DNA of 64,000 bases, from the NCBI GenBank assembly GCA_028023455.1, contig JAQFVV010012510.1, forward strand, positions 2,401,420 through 2,465,419, in the 5' to 3' direction. Of the stretch, positions 45,848 to 56,438 are shown one piece after another. Under the pieces are notes generated by a model. That model was not told the origin of the DNA. It was given only the letters and a program-made list of their open reading frames with translations, and searched no databases. The translations under genes were made by a program, and so were the position numbers. Numbering within the stretch: the stretch's first letter is position 1; each line of letters opens with the position of its first letter. Source of the stretch: Epiperipatus broadwayi (Eukaryota > Onychophora > Udeonychophora > Euonychophora > Peripatidae).

Positions 45848-47927
45848 TGAAACAGATATTCTGTTCCTCATATAAATATTCAAAAGACCCCCCCCCATTT
45901 AAAAACGTCTAGCGTGATTCAGTCTAATTGGGAACGCAATAAATTTTGATTTGTTTAAAAAAAAATCATATTTTTAATTTTGAGATTGATGAATTTGAAT
46001 AAAATGTTATATCGTCTTATTTTATTTTTTTTTTTTTATCTGTCTCAATAAAAAAAAAAGAAATTAATTATCCAATCATTAAAAAGAAAGAAAAAAGATA
46101 CTTGAGTTAAACTGAGGCAGTATTCAAATTAGGCACGTTGTGAGAAAAAAAAGAACTTTCGTCTTACACAGAGAAGCAGAACATATTGAATTTTTTTTTT
46201 AAAAAAAAAAAGTGTATTACTTAATTCTTTTGACAAATTAAAATATAGCTTTAACTAAACGTGAAAATGGAAAAAGAAAACTTTGCTAGAGGAATTATAA
46301 TGTCAATGGGGTAATTTAGCGGCTTCATTCTCTCCACGCTGTGCCATGACTTTCCATCGATGAAATAACCCGCCTTCTTTTGAATAAACTAGACTGCAAA
46401 ACTGGAAGGTAATTATGTTATAAAATATTAAAACATCTTTATCATACGTTATAAAGTGAAGTTATGAAATAATTACATAGAATTTGTTTTTATAAAATAT
46501 TAAAACATGTTTATCATACGTTATAAAGTGAAGTTATGAAATAATTACATAGAATTTGTTTTATAAAATATTAAAACATCTTTATCATATGTTATAAAGT
46601 GAAGTTATGAAATAATTACATAGAATTTGTTTTGTAAAATATTAAAACATGTTTATCATACGTCATAAAGTGAAGTTATGAAATAGCTACACGCAAATTT
46701 ATTTATAAAAATATTTGGACGTATTTACTATATAAATTAGAAATGCTTCAGTTACTAAATGATAAATGCTCTACAAACCAAGAATTGCTGAGTTCAAATG
46801 TCTACCAATCGGTAATAATTAATAAAATGATGAAATGCTGTATAAATCATAAATACTTGACTGCTTCTAAGCTTCTTATAATGTAACAGAGTTTATGTGT
46901 AAGAATATACTTTTATATTTGGCTAAATTATAAATGCCTCAATTATCAAATGATAAATGCTCTACAAACCAAGAATTGCTGAGTTCAAATGTCTACCAAT
47001 CGGTAATAATTAATAAAATGATGAAATGCTGTATAAATCATAAATACTTGACTGCTTCAAAGCTTCTTATAATGTAACAGAGTTTATGTATAAGAATATA
47101 CTTTTATATTTGACTAAATTATAAATGCTTTAATTACCAAATGATGAATACTCCACAAACCAAGAATTGCTGAATTTAAATGTTTACCAATCAGTAATAA
47201 TTCATAAGATAACAAAATGTTATATAAATCATAAATCTAACGCTACCAAGCTTCTTCATAAAGGAATAAAATAACTATTGTTAATTGAATATTTAATTTT
47301 TAAAAGGAATTCAAAATGAACTATTGTTGAATTGGAATATTTCCAAGCTTCTTCTCATAAAGGAATACAAAAATGAACTATTGTTGAATTAGAATGTTTC
47401 CAAGTGTCTTCTCATAATGAAGTGTAAATGAACTATTGATAAATAAAAAAGAACTGCTTCTAACTCTTTTATAAGTAAAATGAAAATGAGTTATCATGTG
47501 GATAGAAATGAACTTCGTTAGAAATTGCTAATTAATTGTTATTTAATAAATTTTTTTTGTTACTAAAAATTAAATTGGTTATCCAGTTGTCCAGTTTTGT
47601 TTGTTTTATCGCATCACTCACCAATTATAGCACTGGTTCATGAGAATCTCATGCACTCCTGAGCTACGTCTGACATAACTAGACCCAGGCCAGTCAGGTT
47701 GTAGTAAGACGGAACTCTAATGGCGCTGTTTGGAAAACCAAACATATAAATGTTTAGATGTTCACAGTCTCTATGGTACTACATCCTCTGATGAGCAGGA
47801 AATATTGTTGTAGGAGGCATTAATATCTGCATTAGGAATGTCAATTGATAGTTCCTTCCTACAGCATGCTCATCAGAAAATAATTACAACTGATGTAATA
47901 AAAGGGTTGTACGCGGGTCCGGTTACA
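45848..47927 (+). repeat. 3' LTR (2080 bp)
   Basis: Same structure as the 5' LTR. It has the tandem block of four 71-bp units at about 46422-46697 and the 188-bp units following. Differences from the 5' LTR are few (for example ccatcgatga for ccatagatga, and variation in repeat content), so insertion was recent relative to surrounding repeats. Confidence 0.92.
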
Positions 47928-48044
47928 ATATATATATATATATATATATTTGCATTTTTAATTATATGATATGAAATAATTACCCAGATATTTTTTTCTT
48001 GTAATATAAGGTTTTTATTATCTGGTTTTTCTAAGCTGATCAAT

Positions 48045-50040
48045 CAATCATCATCATCAACCATTATCAATCCACTGAAGGATGAAGGTCTCTCCAAGTT
48101 CAATCCATCTTTTCCTATCTTTAGCTTCTCTTCTCCACATCACCCCTGCACACTTTCTTATTTCATCCATCCATCTCATATGTGGTCTCTTTCTGCGTCT
48201 TTTACAATCTCTTGGAATCCAGTTCAAAATTTCAATTGGCCATCTATTATCACCTCTTCTAGCAATATGTCCAGCCCAATACCACTTCAGTCTTTTAATT
48301 TTTTCAATGAGGTCAGTAACACCTGTTTGTTCCCTTACCCATACATTGCGCTTTCGATCTCTTCTTGTTACTCCCAATATGCATCTTTCCATACTTCTTT
48401 GAGTGGTCTGAAGTCTCTGTATTGCTCTTCTATTAAGTGTCTAAGTCTTGGATCCATAAGTAAGAAATGGCAAAACACATTTATTAAAAACCTTCCTTTT
48501 CAAACACATAGGCATATTTCCTTTTAGTATCAAGTTATTTCTGCCAAAAGCACTCCAACCAAGTTTAATTCTATGATTAATTTCATCCATTATGTTTCCA
48601 TCTGCATTAATAATCTGACCAAGGTATTTTTAACTGTTAACTTGTTCTAACTCATCATAGTCAATCTTTATTTTCATATTTTGAGAAAATCTATTGAACA
48701 CTACTTTAGTCTTTTTAACATTTATCTTTAGTCTTACTTTCCTACTTTCATCTGATAACTCTTGCAACATTTCCCATAGCTCTAAAGCATTATTTGCAAA
48801 AACAACTACATAATCTGCAAAATCTAAATGACTTAAATAATCTCCATTTACTTTCACTCCTTTAGCTTCCTATTTTAATCCACAAAATACTTCTTGCAGC
48901 ACTGCTGTAAAAAGTTTTGGAGATATGGAGTCATCCTGTCTTACACCCTTTTCAATGTTGATTTTCCTACTATCATTATGCAATCTAATTTTTGCTGTTG
49001 CATGTTTATAATCATTCTTTAAAATATGACAATATTCTGGATCAACACCTTGATGATCCAATGCTTTAATCACTGAAGAAATGTTTATTGAAATAAATGC
49101 CTTTTCATAATCTACCAATCCTAAGCATAATGGCAACTCAGATTCATTTGTCTTTTCTATAACTTCTCTCAATACCTGGATATGATCTATTGTACTAAAA
49201 CCATTTTTAAATCCAGCTTGTTCTCTTGGTTGATGGAAATCCAGTGTTTTCTGTAGACGAGTTGTAATTATCTTAGTAAAATTTTTGTATAAAGCTGATA
49301 AAAGACTGATAGGTCTGTAATTTCTAATATCTTCTTTATCACCTTTTTTAAATATTAATATTAATACTGCATTCTTCCAATCATCTGGTATATCTTTATC
49401 ATTTAGACATTTGTAGATAACTTTGCTAAAAAAATTTATATTTCTTCACCTGCTTCTTTTAATATATCAATTATAATTCCATCATTACCTGGAGCCTTCC
49501 CTTTCTTCATAAATTTAATTGCATGTCTCACTTCCTCATTCAAAATTTTGGGCAATTCGGAAGATATAATCGGTATAGGAGGCACTTGTTCTTTATTACT
49601 ATATAATTCTTGATAGAAGTCTTCTACACATTTCATGATGTCATCTCTCTTTTTAGTAATAATGCCATCTTTTTTTCTTATTGCAGATAAAAATTTCCTG
49701 CCAATACCAAAATGTTGTTTTACACTCTTTAGACTTTTATTCTCTTCTACAGCTTTCCTTGCTAGTTCACAATTATACCTTCTTATATCATTTCAACTCT
49801 TTTCCGCACCATTTTATAAAATTCGAGATATTCAATCTTTTTTAATGCATCACTGTTGTATATCCTCATATACCTTCTTTTCTTCATAAATTCTCTAGTC
49901 TCAGTAGAAATTTTATTGGTCAATCGCTGCTTTTTTCTACCAGCTATCTTTGTTGTAGTTTTTAAACGTGTATCAGTTATTTTACTATTAATGTCATTCA
50001 AATGTGAATCATGTTCAAAATCAACTAAGCTCAGTTATAT
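48045..50040 (-). pseudogene. RTE-like LINE fragment, inactivated RT
   Basis: The minus strand, from about 50000 down, encodes RLTNKISTETREFMKKRR, then FYQELYSNKEQVP, MKKGKAPGNDGI, LGLVDYEKAFISI (motif A), KGVRQDDSISPKLFTAVLQEV (motif B region), LSHLDFADYVVVFANNA (motif C), KTKVVFNRFS and the tail RRAIQRHQ-type sequence. The last part is RDRKRNVWVREQTGVTDL, IKRLKWYWAGHIARR, WMDEIRKCAG, WIELGETFILQW. Key RT residues are changed: motif C reads ADY for ADD, and GVRQDD replaces GVRQGD. It ends in a TCA/TGA-rich short repeat at about 48045, typical of RTE 3' tails. The 5' end is truncated at about 50040. Confidence 0.85.
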
Positions 50041-50129
50041 GATAATTTGAGTTACAAACATTTTTTTAAAATTAAAACTACAATTGACTTAAATGTTTGT
50101 ATATGAAATTTTACAAATCCCATTCTTAT

Positions 50130-51045
50130 ATTAAGAATATTAATATAGAGAAGGGTGAGTAACAGGGTGTCTCCTTTATCTCCAAAACTTTTTATATCTG
50201 TTTTACAGGGAATATTTTATGAATTAAAATGAGGAGTTAAGAGATTAAAAATTAATGGCAATTATTTAAGTCATGTCGATTTTGTCGTTGATGTAATTGT
50301 TTTTGAAAATGATGCCTTAGAACTTCAGAAAATTTTGCAAAAGTTATCACGTGAACGTAAATAATTAGTATTAAAAATAAATGCTAAAAAGACTAAAATA
50401 ATGTTCAATGAATCCTCTGCCCTTCCCCCCCAAAAGAAAATAAACATTGATAATGATGAATTAGAAGGTAACAACTATAAATATTTTGATCAAATTAGTA
50501 ATGCAGGTGGAAACATAATGGATGGAGATAATCATAAAATTAAACATGAATGGAATGCTTTTGATAGAAATAACTTACTATTAAAAGAAAAAAAGCTTAT
50601 CCTGTTTGAAAAGAAAGATTTTTTATGTATTTTATCAGTTCTTACTTATGGATCTGAGACTTGGACACTTTACAGAAGAGCAATACAGAGGCATCAGACC
50701 ATCCAGTCGAAGTGGGGAAAGATGTATGTTAGAAGTAACAAGAAGAAATCCAAATAAAAATATACACAGATCTGATATCATTGAAAGAATTAAGAGACTG
50801 AAGTGGATTTGGGTTGAACCTATTTCTAGAAGTGGTAATAATAGATGGATGGTCTGAAATTTTAAACCAGAACCAAAGAGATTATACAAGACCTTGAAAG
50901 AGACTACTTATGAGATGGTTGGATGAATGAAATAAGGATGTTTGCTGGAGTGGTTTGGAGAAGAGAGATTAAAAATCGGGAAAAAGTGGATTAATCTTGG
51001 AGAGGTTTTCATCCTGCAGTTGATTATAGATGAAAATGATGATCC
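50130..51045 (+). pseudogene. Second RTE-like LINE fragment, opposite orientation
   Basis: The + strand holds the 3' third of the same kind of LINE. It begins near the motif B region (gggtgagtaacagggtgtctcctttatctccaaaac), passes a damaged motif C (SHVDFVVDVIVFENDAL), then KINAKKTKIMFNESS, LLTYGSETWTLYRRAIQRHQ, IKRLKWIWVEPISRSGNNRWM. It ends in gatgaaaatgatgat. It faces 48045-50040 head to head with about 90 bp between, so the pair can form a large imperfect inverted structure. Confidence 0.8.
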
Positions 51046-51049
51046 TATT

Positions 51050-53240
51050 TTTATAATTTTTTTTTCTACAAGACAATAAATTCTAAATAATTAATTTATA
51101 AATTCAAACACAAAATAATATTTTTCTATCTTTTTTTATCAAATCTTACCTACCCTATTAAATCAAACGATTAATTTCTAAATAAACTAGAGACTTAAAA
51201 CCAGAACATTATTTTATAACCGTTCTTAAGTGTGTAAGCAATAAAAGTGCATTTAAAATGTATTAATGATGTTTAGGGAAATGATTTAACTCAGAGTTAA
51301 TATGATTAAAAATTGAATTAAAAATCAAATATTTGTTGGTGATTGGAAGTTTTAATTTAATTTTTGACTAAATAAATAACTAAGATGCACCTAAAAATAT
51401 AAATATTTCACATATATAGATGGGGGGAAAATCCGCGGGATTACAAACACGTATACGCATCAGCATTTGAAGATATTTCCGAGGTATTGAAAATGGCGAA
51501 CAGTCAAAAAAGATTATACTAAGTAAAAAAAAAACAAACAATGACATCCTAGTTGAAAGATGGAAATTTAAACATTTTTAAATAATTATTCTGTTATTTC
51601 GGTTAGAGTGGATAACTGTAGGAAGCTCGAATGTCTGAGTTCAAATCCACTTTAATTACATCTAGCTTAAGTATATATACTATAATTGTATTTCAGTATT
51701 AAATATTAATTTGTAAATTGATTACTTTATTTTAAAGTCTAAGTTAAATATCTGTATCAAATTCATATTTATTTAAATATTAATATTTAATACTATAGAA
51801 TTAAGTGACTATATTAATTAGCCAGTTTTACACTGGTGAGATTTTTATTAATTTATGCGTTCCTTTGCATTCTTTGATGAGATCATAAATGCATTTTGTT
51901 TAAGGAGTTCAGATATATCATGTTCATTGGTGCCATCTGAGAACTGTGACCCCAAAACACTAAACCATTGAGTATAAGTTAAAATTAAAAGAAAGAGTTA
52001 TACTTATTAGAAATTAAGGTTAAATTCCTAAAGAAATAATTGGCCCATTAATAGCCTTGCAACAGTACACTTGGATATTTAATAATCTCTCAATAAATAA
52101 TATAGAAGATGACATTAAATGAATTGTCATTTTATTTTTTTAGGTATTATACAATAATTGACATTATAAACTGACTTTGAAAATATGGATACCCGAAAGT
52201 TTACCCTATGCAAAGTGATTCAATCACTTTATTCCCAAATTCTCTAAATCTGTAATTCATTTTTACTTATATAATAGTGAGGAGAAATATATAGAGATTA
52301 TGATGTTGCTTTAAGAAACTTGGTAATGATTTGTGCATGTGGAGACTACTTGCAGGGATTTTGGTTGAAACAATTTCTGTGATGTCCAATGAAAAACTGT
52401 GATAGAAAATTGCACTATCACTGATAATAATTAAAATACACACAATCCATGAATTAATTCTAAGCTGTACAAAAGTTTCACCAACTCAGGTCAGCTGATA
52501 CCAAATTACTATTATAAAAGCAAGAAAGTCTAAGTCATTATAAAAGAGAAAAATAGAAAACTACTATTACATAAATCTTTTTCATATAGTTGTAAATGCA
52601 GTGTAAAGGATAAGAATTATGAAATTGTAAGTTATTTGGCGCAGAGAGTAAGACCAAACAAATAAATCCAGCATTGAAATTAATAAGATGGACATGGATA
52701 ACTATCAGCAAAATAATGCACATAGTATGAATTTGTAATAAACTTGAAAGTTTAAAAGAATGGAAAAAATCTTCTTTCTGCAGTAGTTTAAAATCATGTT
52801 CATTTGCTCAGAAAATTTTTTTATGCCTCAATTGATTTACGAAAGTGTTAAAACCTTTATAATTATTATTATTATTTTTTTTAAAAAGTGAAACTTATAC
52901 CCAACCATAATAAATACCTCTTTTTAAAAAGTATGAGTAACAAAAGTAAGAAAAACTAATCGCAAAATTAATCATTTTTAATTTTTTTAAAAAATGGAGT
53001 TATCTTCCAATTACAAGAATTAAAAAAGATGAAAATATATGGCTATTTTTTGTATAGCAGAATAAAAAGGTCATTTCAAATTAAGAAAAAAAATAATCAT
53101 ATGGAATCATTAGAACCATAAACATTGAAATAGATGGATCTATAATATGTATTTTCGTGACACTGATTTCTGAACAAAGTAAAGCAGGTAATTGATGTAG
53201 AAAAATGAGACATGCATATTTGATGGATTAAATGTTATTT
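51050..53240. other. AT-rich intergenic DNA
   Basis: No gene recognised. A tRNA-like relic at about 51600-51652 (agagtggataactgtaggaa, then gtctgagttcaaatcc) might be a SINE fragment. Otherwise nothing supports a feature. Confidence 0.4.
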
Positions 53241-53246
53241 TTTTTA

Positions 53247-55080
53247 TCATCTATATTGATTGTTTAATAGTGACATAATAATAATAATCACTAGTATTCT
53301 GTTCCATGGACAGCTCCAGAGAATAACCACATCTGCATCCATTTTTCCACCCATTCTCTTCATTGCCCGGTTCTTCAATTCCACAGTTTCCAGCTCTTCA
53401 ATTCCATGCAACTCTTCCCATATCATATCATCCAACAATTCAATCTTTTACATCCTTTCTTCTTTCTTCCACTCACCATTTCCTCCAAAACATCTTTCGT
53501 TAAACTATACTTGCTTCTTAATATATGCCCAATCCAATTTTTTTCTCTGATTTCCTCAATCAATCTTTTTTCATTTACTCTTTTCAAATCTTCTTAACGT
53601 GTTATTTTTTTTCATCCAACTGATATTTTCTATTTTTCTCTATATCCACATCTCAAAGGCTTCCGATCTTTTTATAATTTTATTACTCACTGTTCACATT
53701 TTACAACCATACATTAGTATACTTCACACATAACAATTAATGATTTTTACAAAAATTCTCTCTTCAAATATCCACAAAATATTTTCTTTTTCTTAATAAT
53801 TGCCTCCTTTGTCAATGCTATTCTTCTTTTAACTTCCTCATCATTTCTTCTACCCTCACTTAACCAACTAACTAAATATCTAACTCCCTTTACCTGTTGA
53901 ACTATGTTATCATGGATTTCAATTTGCAGTCTTTTGCATTCTTCCTTATCCATAAACCCTTAATCTTCTCGACAGTAATCTTCATTTTATATTCCATATA
54001 TTTTTTCCTCCAATTTATGCAACATATTCTGAAGATAGTTTTTATCTTTAACTATAAGAGTCATATCAACAGCAAATCTTATATATTTTATTAATCTATC
54101 TCCAACATTTTCTCTTCCATAACCGAAATAATTATTTAGCATGTCTTCTAAATAAATAATAAAAAGAACAGGTGACATAATGCATTTTTGCCTAATTCCT
54201 CTTTCTAATAAATATCACATGATCACCATTTCTTATGCTTGCTCTTAACTGTTATTAAAACATGCAAAAACTTTCTATATGTATTGCCACTCAGTGTAAG
54301 CCAGAGTAATCAGTGGATGCCAGAAACTAGTCTTGGGATAGTGGATGAATAGGCACTAGATGGGGATTTTATGCACAAGCCTTCTGGCATCCATTGATTA
54401 CTCTGGCTTGCACCAAGTGGCAATATGTATAGAGAGTTTTTGCCTGTTTAATTCCTCTTTCTATATTCACTTCATCAATTTCATTATTTCTCAGATTAAT
54501 TATTATCCTTTGTTCAGTATACATATTCCAAATCAATCTTCTCTCTTTCCAAAATACTCCTTTATTTTTTAAAATGGTCATAAGTTTATTCCAGCTATCA
54601 AACACTTTTTCCAAATCCATAAAACATATACCTATTTCTTTATTTTTTCAATATATATTTCTATATTTAATATATCTTTCTGAAATTGTTCTAACAACAC
54701 CAATAGCAGCTCTTGTACTTTTCCCTCTCTGAAAACCAAATTTTCTTTTCCAATATAATACTCTATCTTACCACAAATTAATTGAGTTAAAATCCTCAAT
54801 AAAACTTTAGAAGCATGAGATAACAAACTTATTGTTCTATACTCTTCACATTTAACAGCTTTCTTCTTTTTAGCAATTGGTATCATTATAGTCCTTAAAA
54901 TATCTTCAGGCCACATTCTACTATTATATATCAAATTGCAAAGTTCTACAACATCCCTTTCAAAAATTCTATAGGTGTTGCATCAAATCCAGCAGCCTTA
55001 CCATTTTTCATTTGTGCAATTGACATTATTACTTCATCTGACAACATGCTGAGACAATAACGTTAGAATCCTGCTAAATC
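53247..55080 (-). pseudogene. Decayed LINE, RT domain, split by a small insertion
   Basis: Minus-strand pieces in order: AQMKNGKAAGFDATPIEFLK (55000-55060), MIPIAKKKKAVKCEEYRTIS and LLSHASKVLLRILTQ, then DLEKVFDSW (motif A position), INLRNNEIDEVNIERGIKQ, MSPVLFIIYLEDMLN, IRFAVDMTLIVKDKN (motif C, AVD for ADD), GVRYLVSWLSEGRRN, RRIALTKEAI, and LKNRAMKRMGG near the 3' end. Frames are broken and both A and C motifs are altered, so it is dead. The insertion at 54208-54448 lies between motifs A/B and C. Confidence 0.8.
54208..54448 (-). mobile_element. Family B element with 15-bp TSD inside a LINE
   Basis: The element is 241 bp long and flanked by taattcctctttcta at 54193-54207 and 54449-54463. 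It has inverted arms (gtgtaagccagagtaatcagtggatgcc mirrored by ggcatccattgattactctggcttgcacc) and the tail atcacatgatcaccat at its left edge. The ribozyme-like centre keeps only CAGAAACTAGTC. The other half is lost between two ttctggc words, a microhomology deletion. Confidence 0.85.
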
Positions 55081-55363
55081 ATTTTTCCCTATTGATCCTT
55101 GGATGGAAATATCTCTATTTACGAAATTGTAAATCCCAAATTTTTTAAGCATGTATTATTATGATGAAAGTTTGTTCATAAAGAATATATATTTCCAAAT
55201 GTTTTAGGTGAAAAAAAATTATAAAGTTTATTAATTTGCTATTGATATCACATAATATTCGATGTTACAGGAAAAAATATTTTCATAAATGTATTTTCAA
55301 AACACAAATATTTTTTATTATATATATATATAATATTAAAAAGTATTAACAACTAGTCAATAA

Positions 55364-55662
55364 GATAAACAGGCAAAAACTCTCCGTATAGTAGTGCCAC
55401 CTTGTGCTAACCAGAGTAATCAATGGATGCCAGAAAGCTTGTGCATAAAATCCCTATCTAGTGCCTACTTGTCCAATATCCCCAGACTAGTTTCTGGCTT
55501 GTGGCCTTCATCAGTGAGGAGCCTTGGATAGGGATTTTATGCACAAGCCTTCTGGCATCCATTGATTACTCTGGTTAGCACAAGGTGGCACTACTATATG
55601 GAGAGTTTTTGCCTGTTTACTAACAGTTATGTGCTAGCATGAGATGGTGATCATGTGATGTT
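55364..55662 (+). mobile_element. Family B element, complete copy with 10-bp TSD
   Basis: The 299-bp element is flanked by tagtcaataa at 55354-55363 and 55663-55672. Arms of about 90 bp (aacaggcaaaaactctccgta ... ataaaatccctatc and its mirror ggatagggattttat ... tttttgcctgttt) surround a centre with the hammerhead-like motif on the minus strand. A tail gagatggtgatcatgtgatgtt follows. It is the reference copy for the family. Confidence 0.85.
55472..55527 (-). ncRNA. Hammerhead ribozyme-like motif (family B), core intact
   Basis: On the minus strand CUGAUGA (complement of 55508-55514), stem II GGC-CACAA-GCC, GAAA (55494-55491), stem III ACU/AGU palindrome with U16.1, and C at H17 (55485) are all in place. 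Stem I pairs UCCUCA with UGGGGA, and after an internal loop UCCAA with UUGGA. Predicted cleavage is between 55485 and 55484. The first position of stem II is A-A where G-C is usual, so activity may be low. Confidence 0.65.
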
Positions 55663-55954
55663 TAGTCAATAACATACTGAAATAATGAATTGTACACTAT
55701 ATAGTTTACTTAATGATAAATATGTTGGCTGATTGTATATTAGTAAATAAAAAATATTTTGGTTTATAGAAACAGAGTGGAGGAAAATTAATCTATTAAA
55801 AAAATTTGCCTTGTAAGTACATTCTCCTTTGTAAAAAAAAAAAAAAACCTATATCTATTTTGTAATTGTTTGATGTTTTTTGACTATCTTTCAATTTTAT
55901 CACATATAGTATTGTAACATATATATAGATGCAAATATAAAGGATTTGATCATA

Positions 55955-56275
55955 GATTTTCAAGCACTCTTTAACTATCCACACTATTCCATACCATTAA
56001 TACATGACCACACACATGTAGAAAAGATAAATAATCACCAATATATGTATTTTGTGCTGAACCAGAACTCATCAGTTGGTCCAGCTCATCATTTCCCACA
56101 CACATATATATATAATGAGTGCTGGGTCAGCACGAAATACGTATATTGGTGATTATTTATCTTTTCTATATGTATGTGGTTATGTGTATCAGTGGTATGG
56201 AATAATGTGGATAGTCGAAGGGGGCTTGAAAGTCTGTGTTTAAATCCCCTATATTTACAATTAAGTTCCTGGTAA
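55955..56275. mobile_element. Family A inverted pair with one full and one half hammerhead-like core
   Basis: Arms at about 55955-56090 and 56112-56275 are reverse complements (ccataccattaatacatgacc, agaaaagataaataatcacc and mirrors). The left arm on minus keeps CUGAUGA but has AAAA for GAAA. The right arm on + starts inside the core (taatgagtgctgggtcagcac) and keeps GAAATACGTATATTGGTG. The right arm ends with gtgtttaaatccccta, the B-box-like word. It lies about 160 bp upstream of GPCR 3. Confidence 0.7.
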
Positions 56276-56438
56276 ATGAAAAATGTCTATATTTCAAATC
56301 AAGTCACAAATATTAACTAGTTAAAATGACGTTTTCTTTTAACACTTCCTTTTTAGAAATATTATTAAAAACAACTTCCTTTTAATTGCTACTTCTTTAA
56401 TTATTATCTATTAATTTTTATTAATACATTATAATAGA

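Larger units (their letters stand above)
41415..47927 (+). mobile_element. Complete LTR retrotransposon derivative with 2.07-kb LTRs, no pol
   Basis: The two long terminal repeats (41415-43482 and 45848-47927) begin TGAAACAG and end GGTTACA, i.e. TG...CA. They bracket a 2365-bp internal region. A primer-binding site TGGCGCCCAACTGTGGGG starts at 43485. A purine-rich tract (gtgaggggtaa) lies just before the 3' LTR. AT-AT flanking duplication (atat at 41411-41414 and 47928-47931) fits, though it lies in a microsatellite. The internal region has a Lys/Glu-rich coiled-coil frame and a 330-residue frame. No protease, RT, RNase H or integrase motif is visible, so the element would need another element's enzymes. 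Size and layout fit a LARD-type non-autonomous Ty3-like element. Confidence 0.9.

Noticed and set aside
48082-48527. Plus-strand frames of 106 and 115 residues
   Set aside because: They are antisense to the RTE-like LINE tail, which has clear homology on the minus strand.
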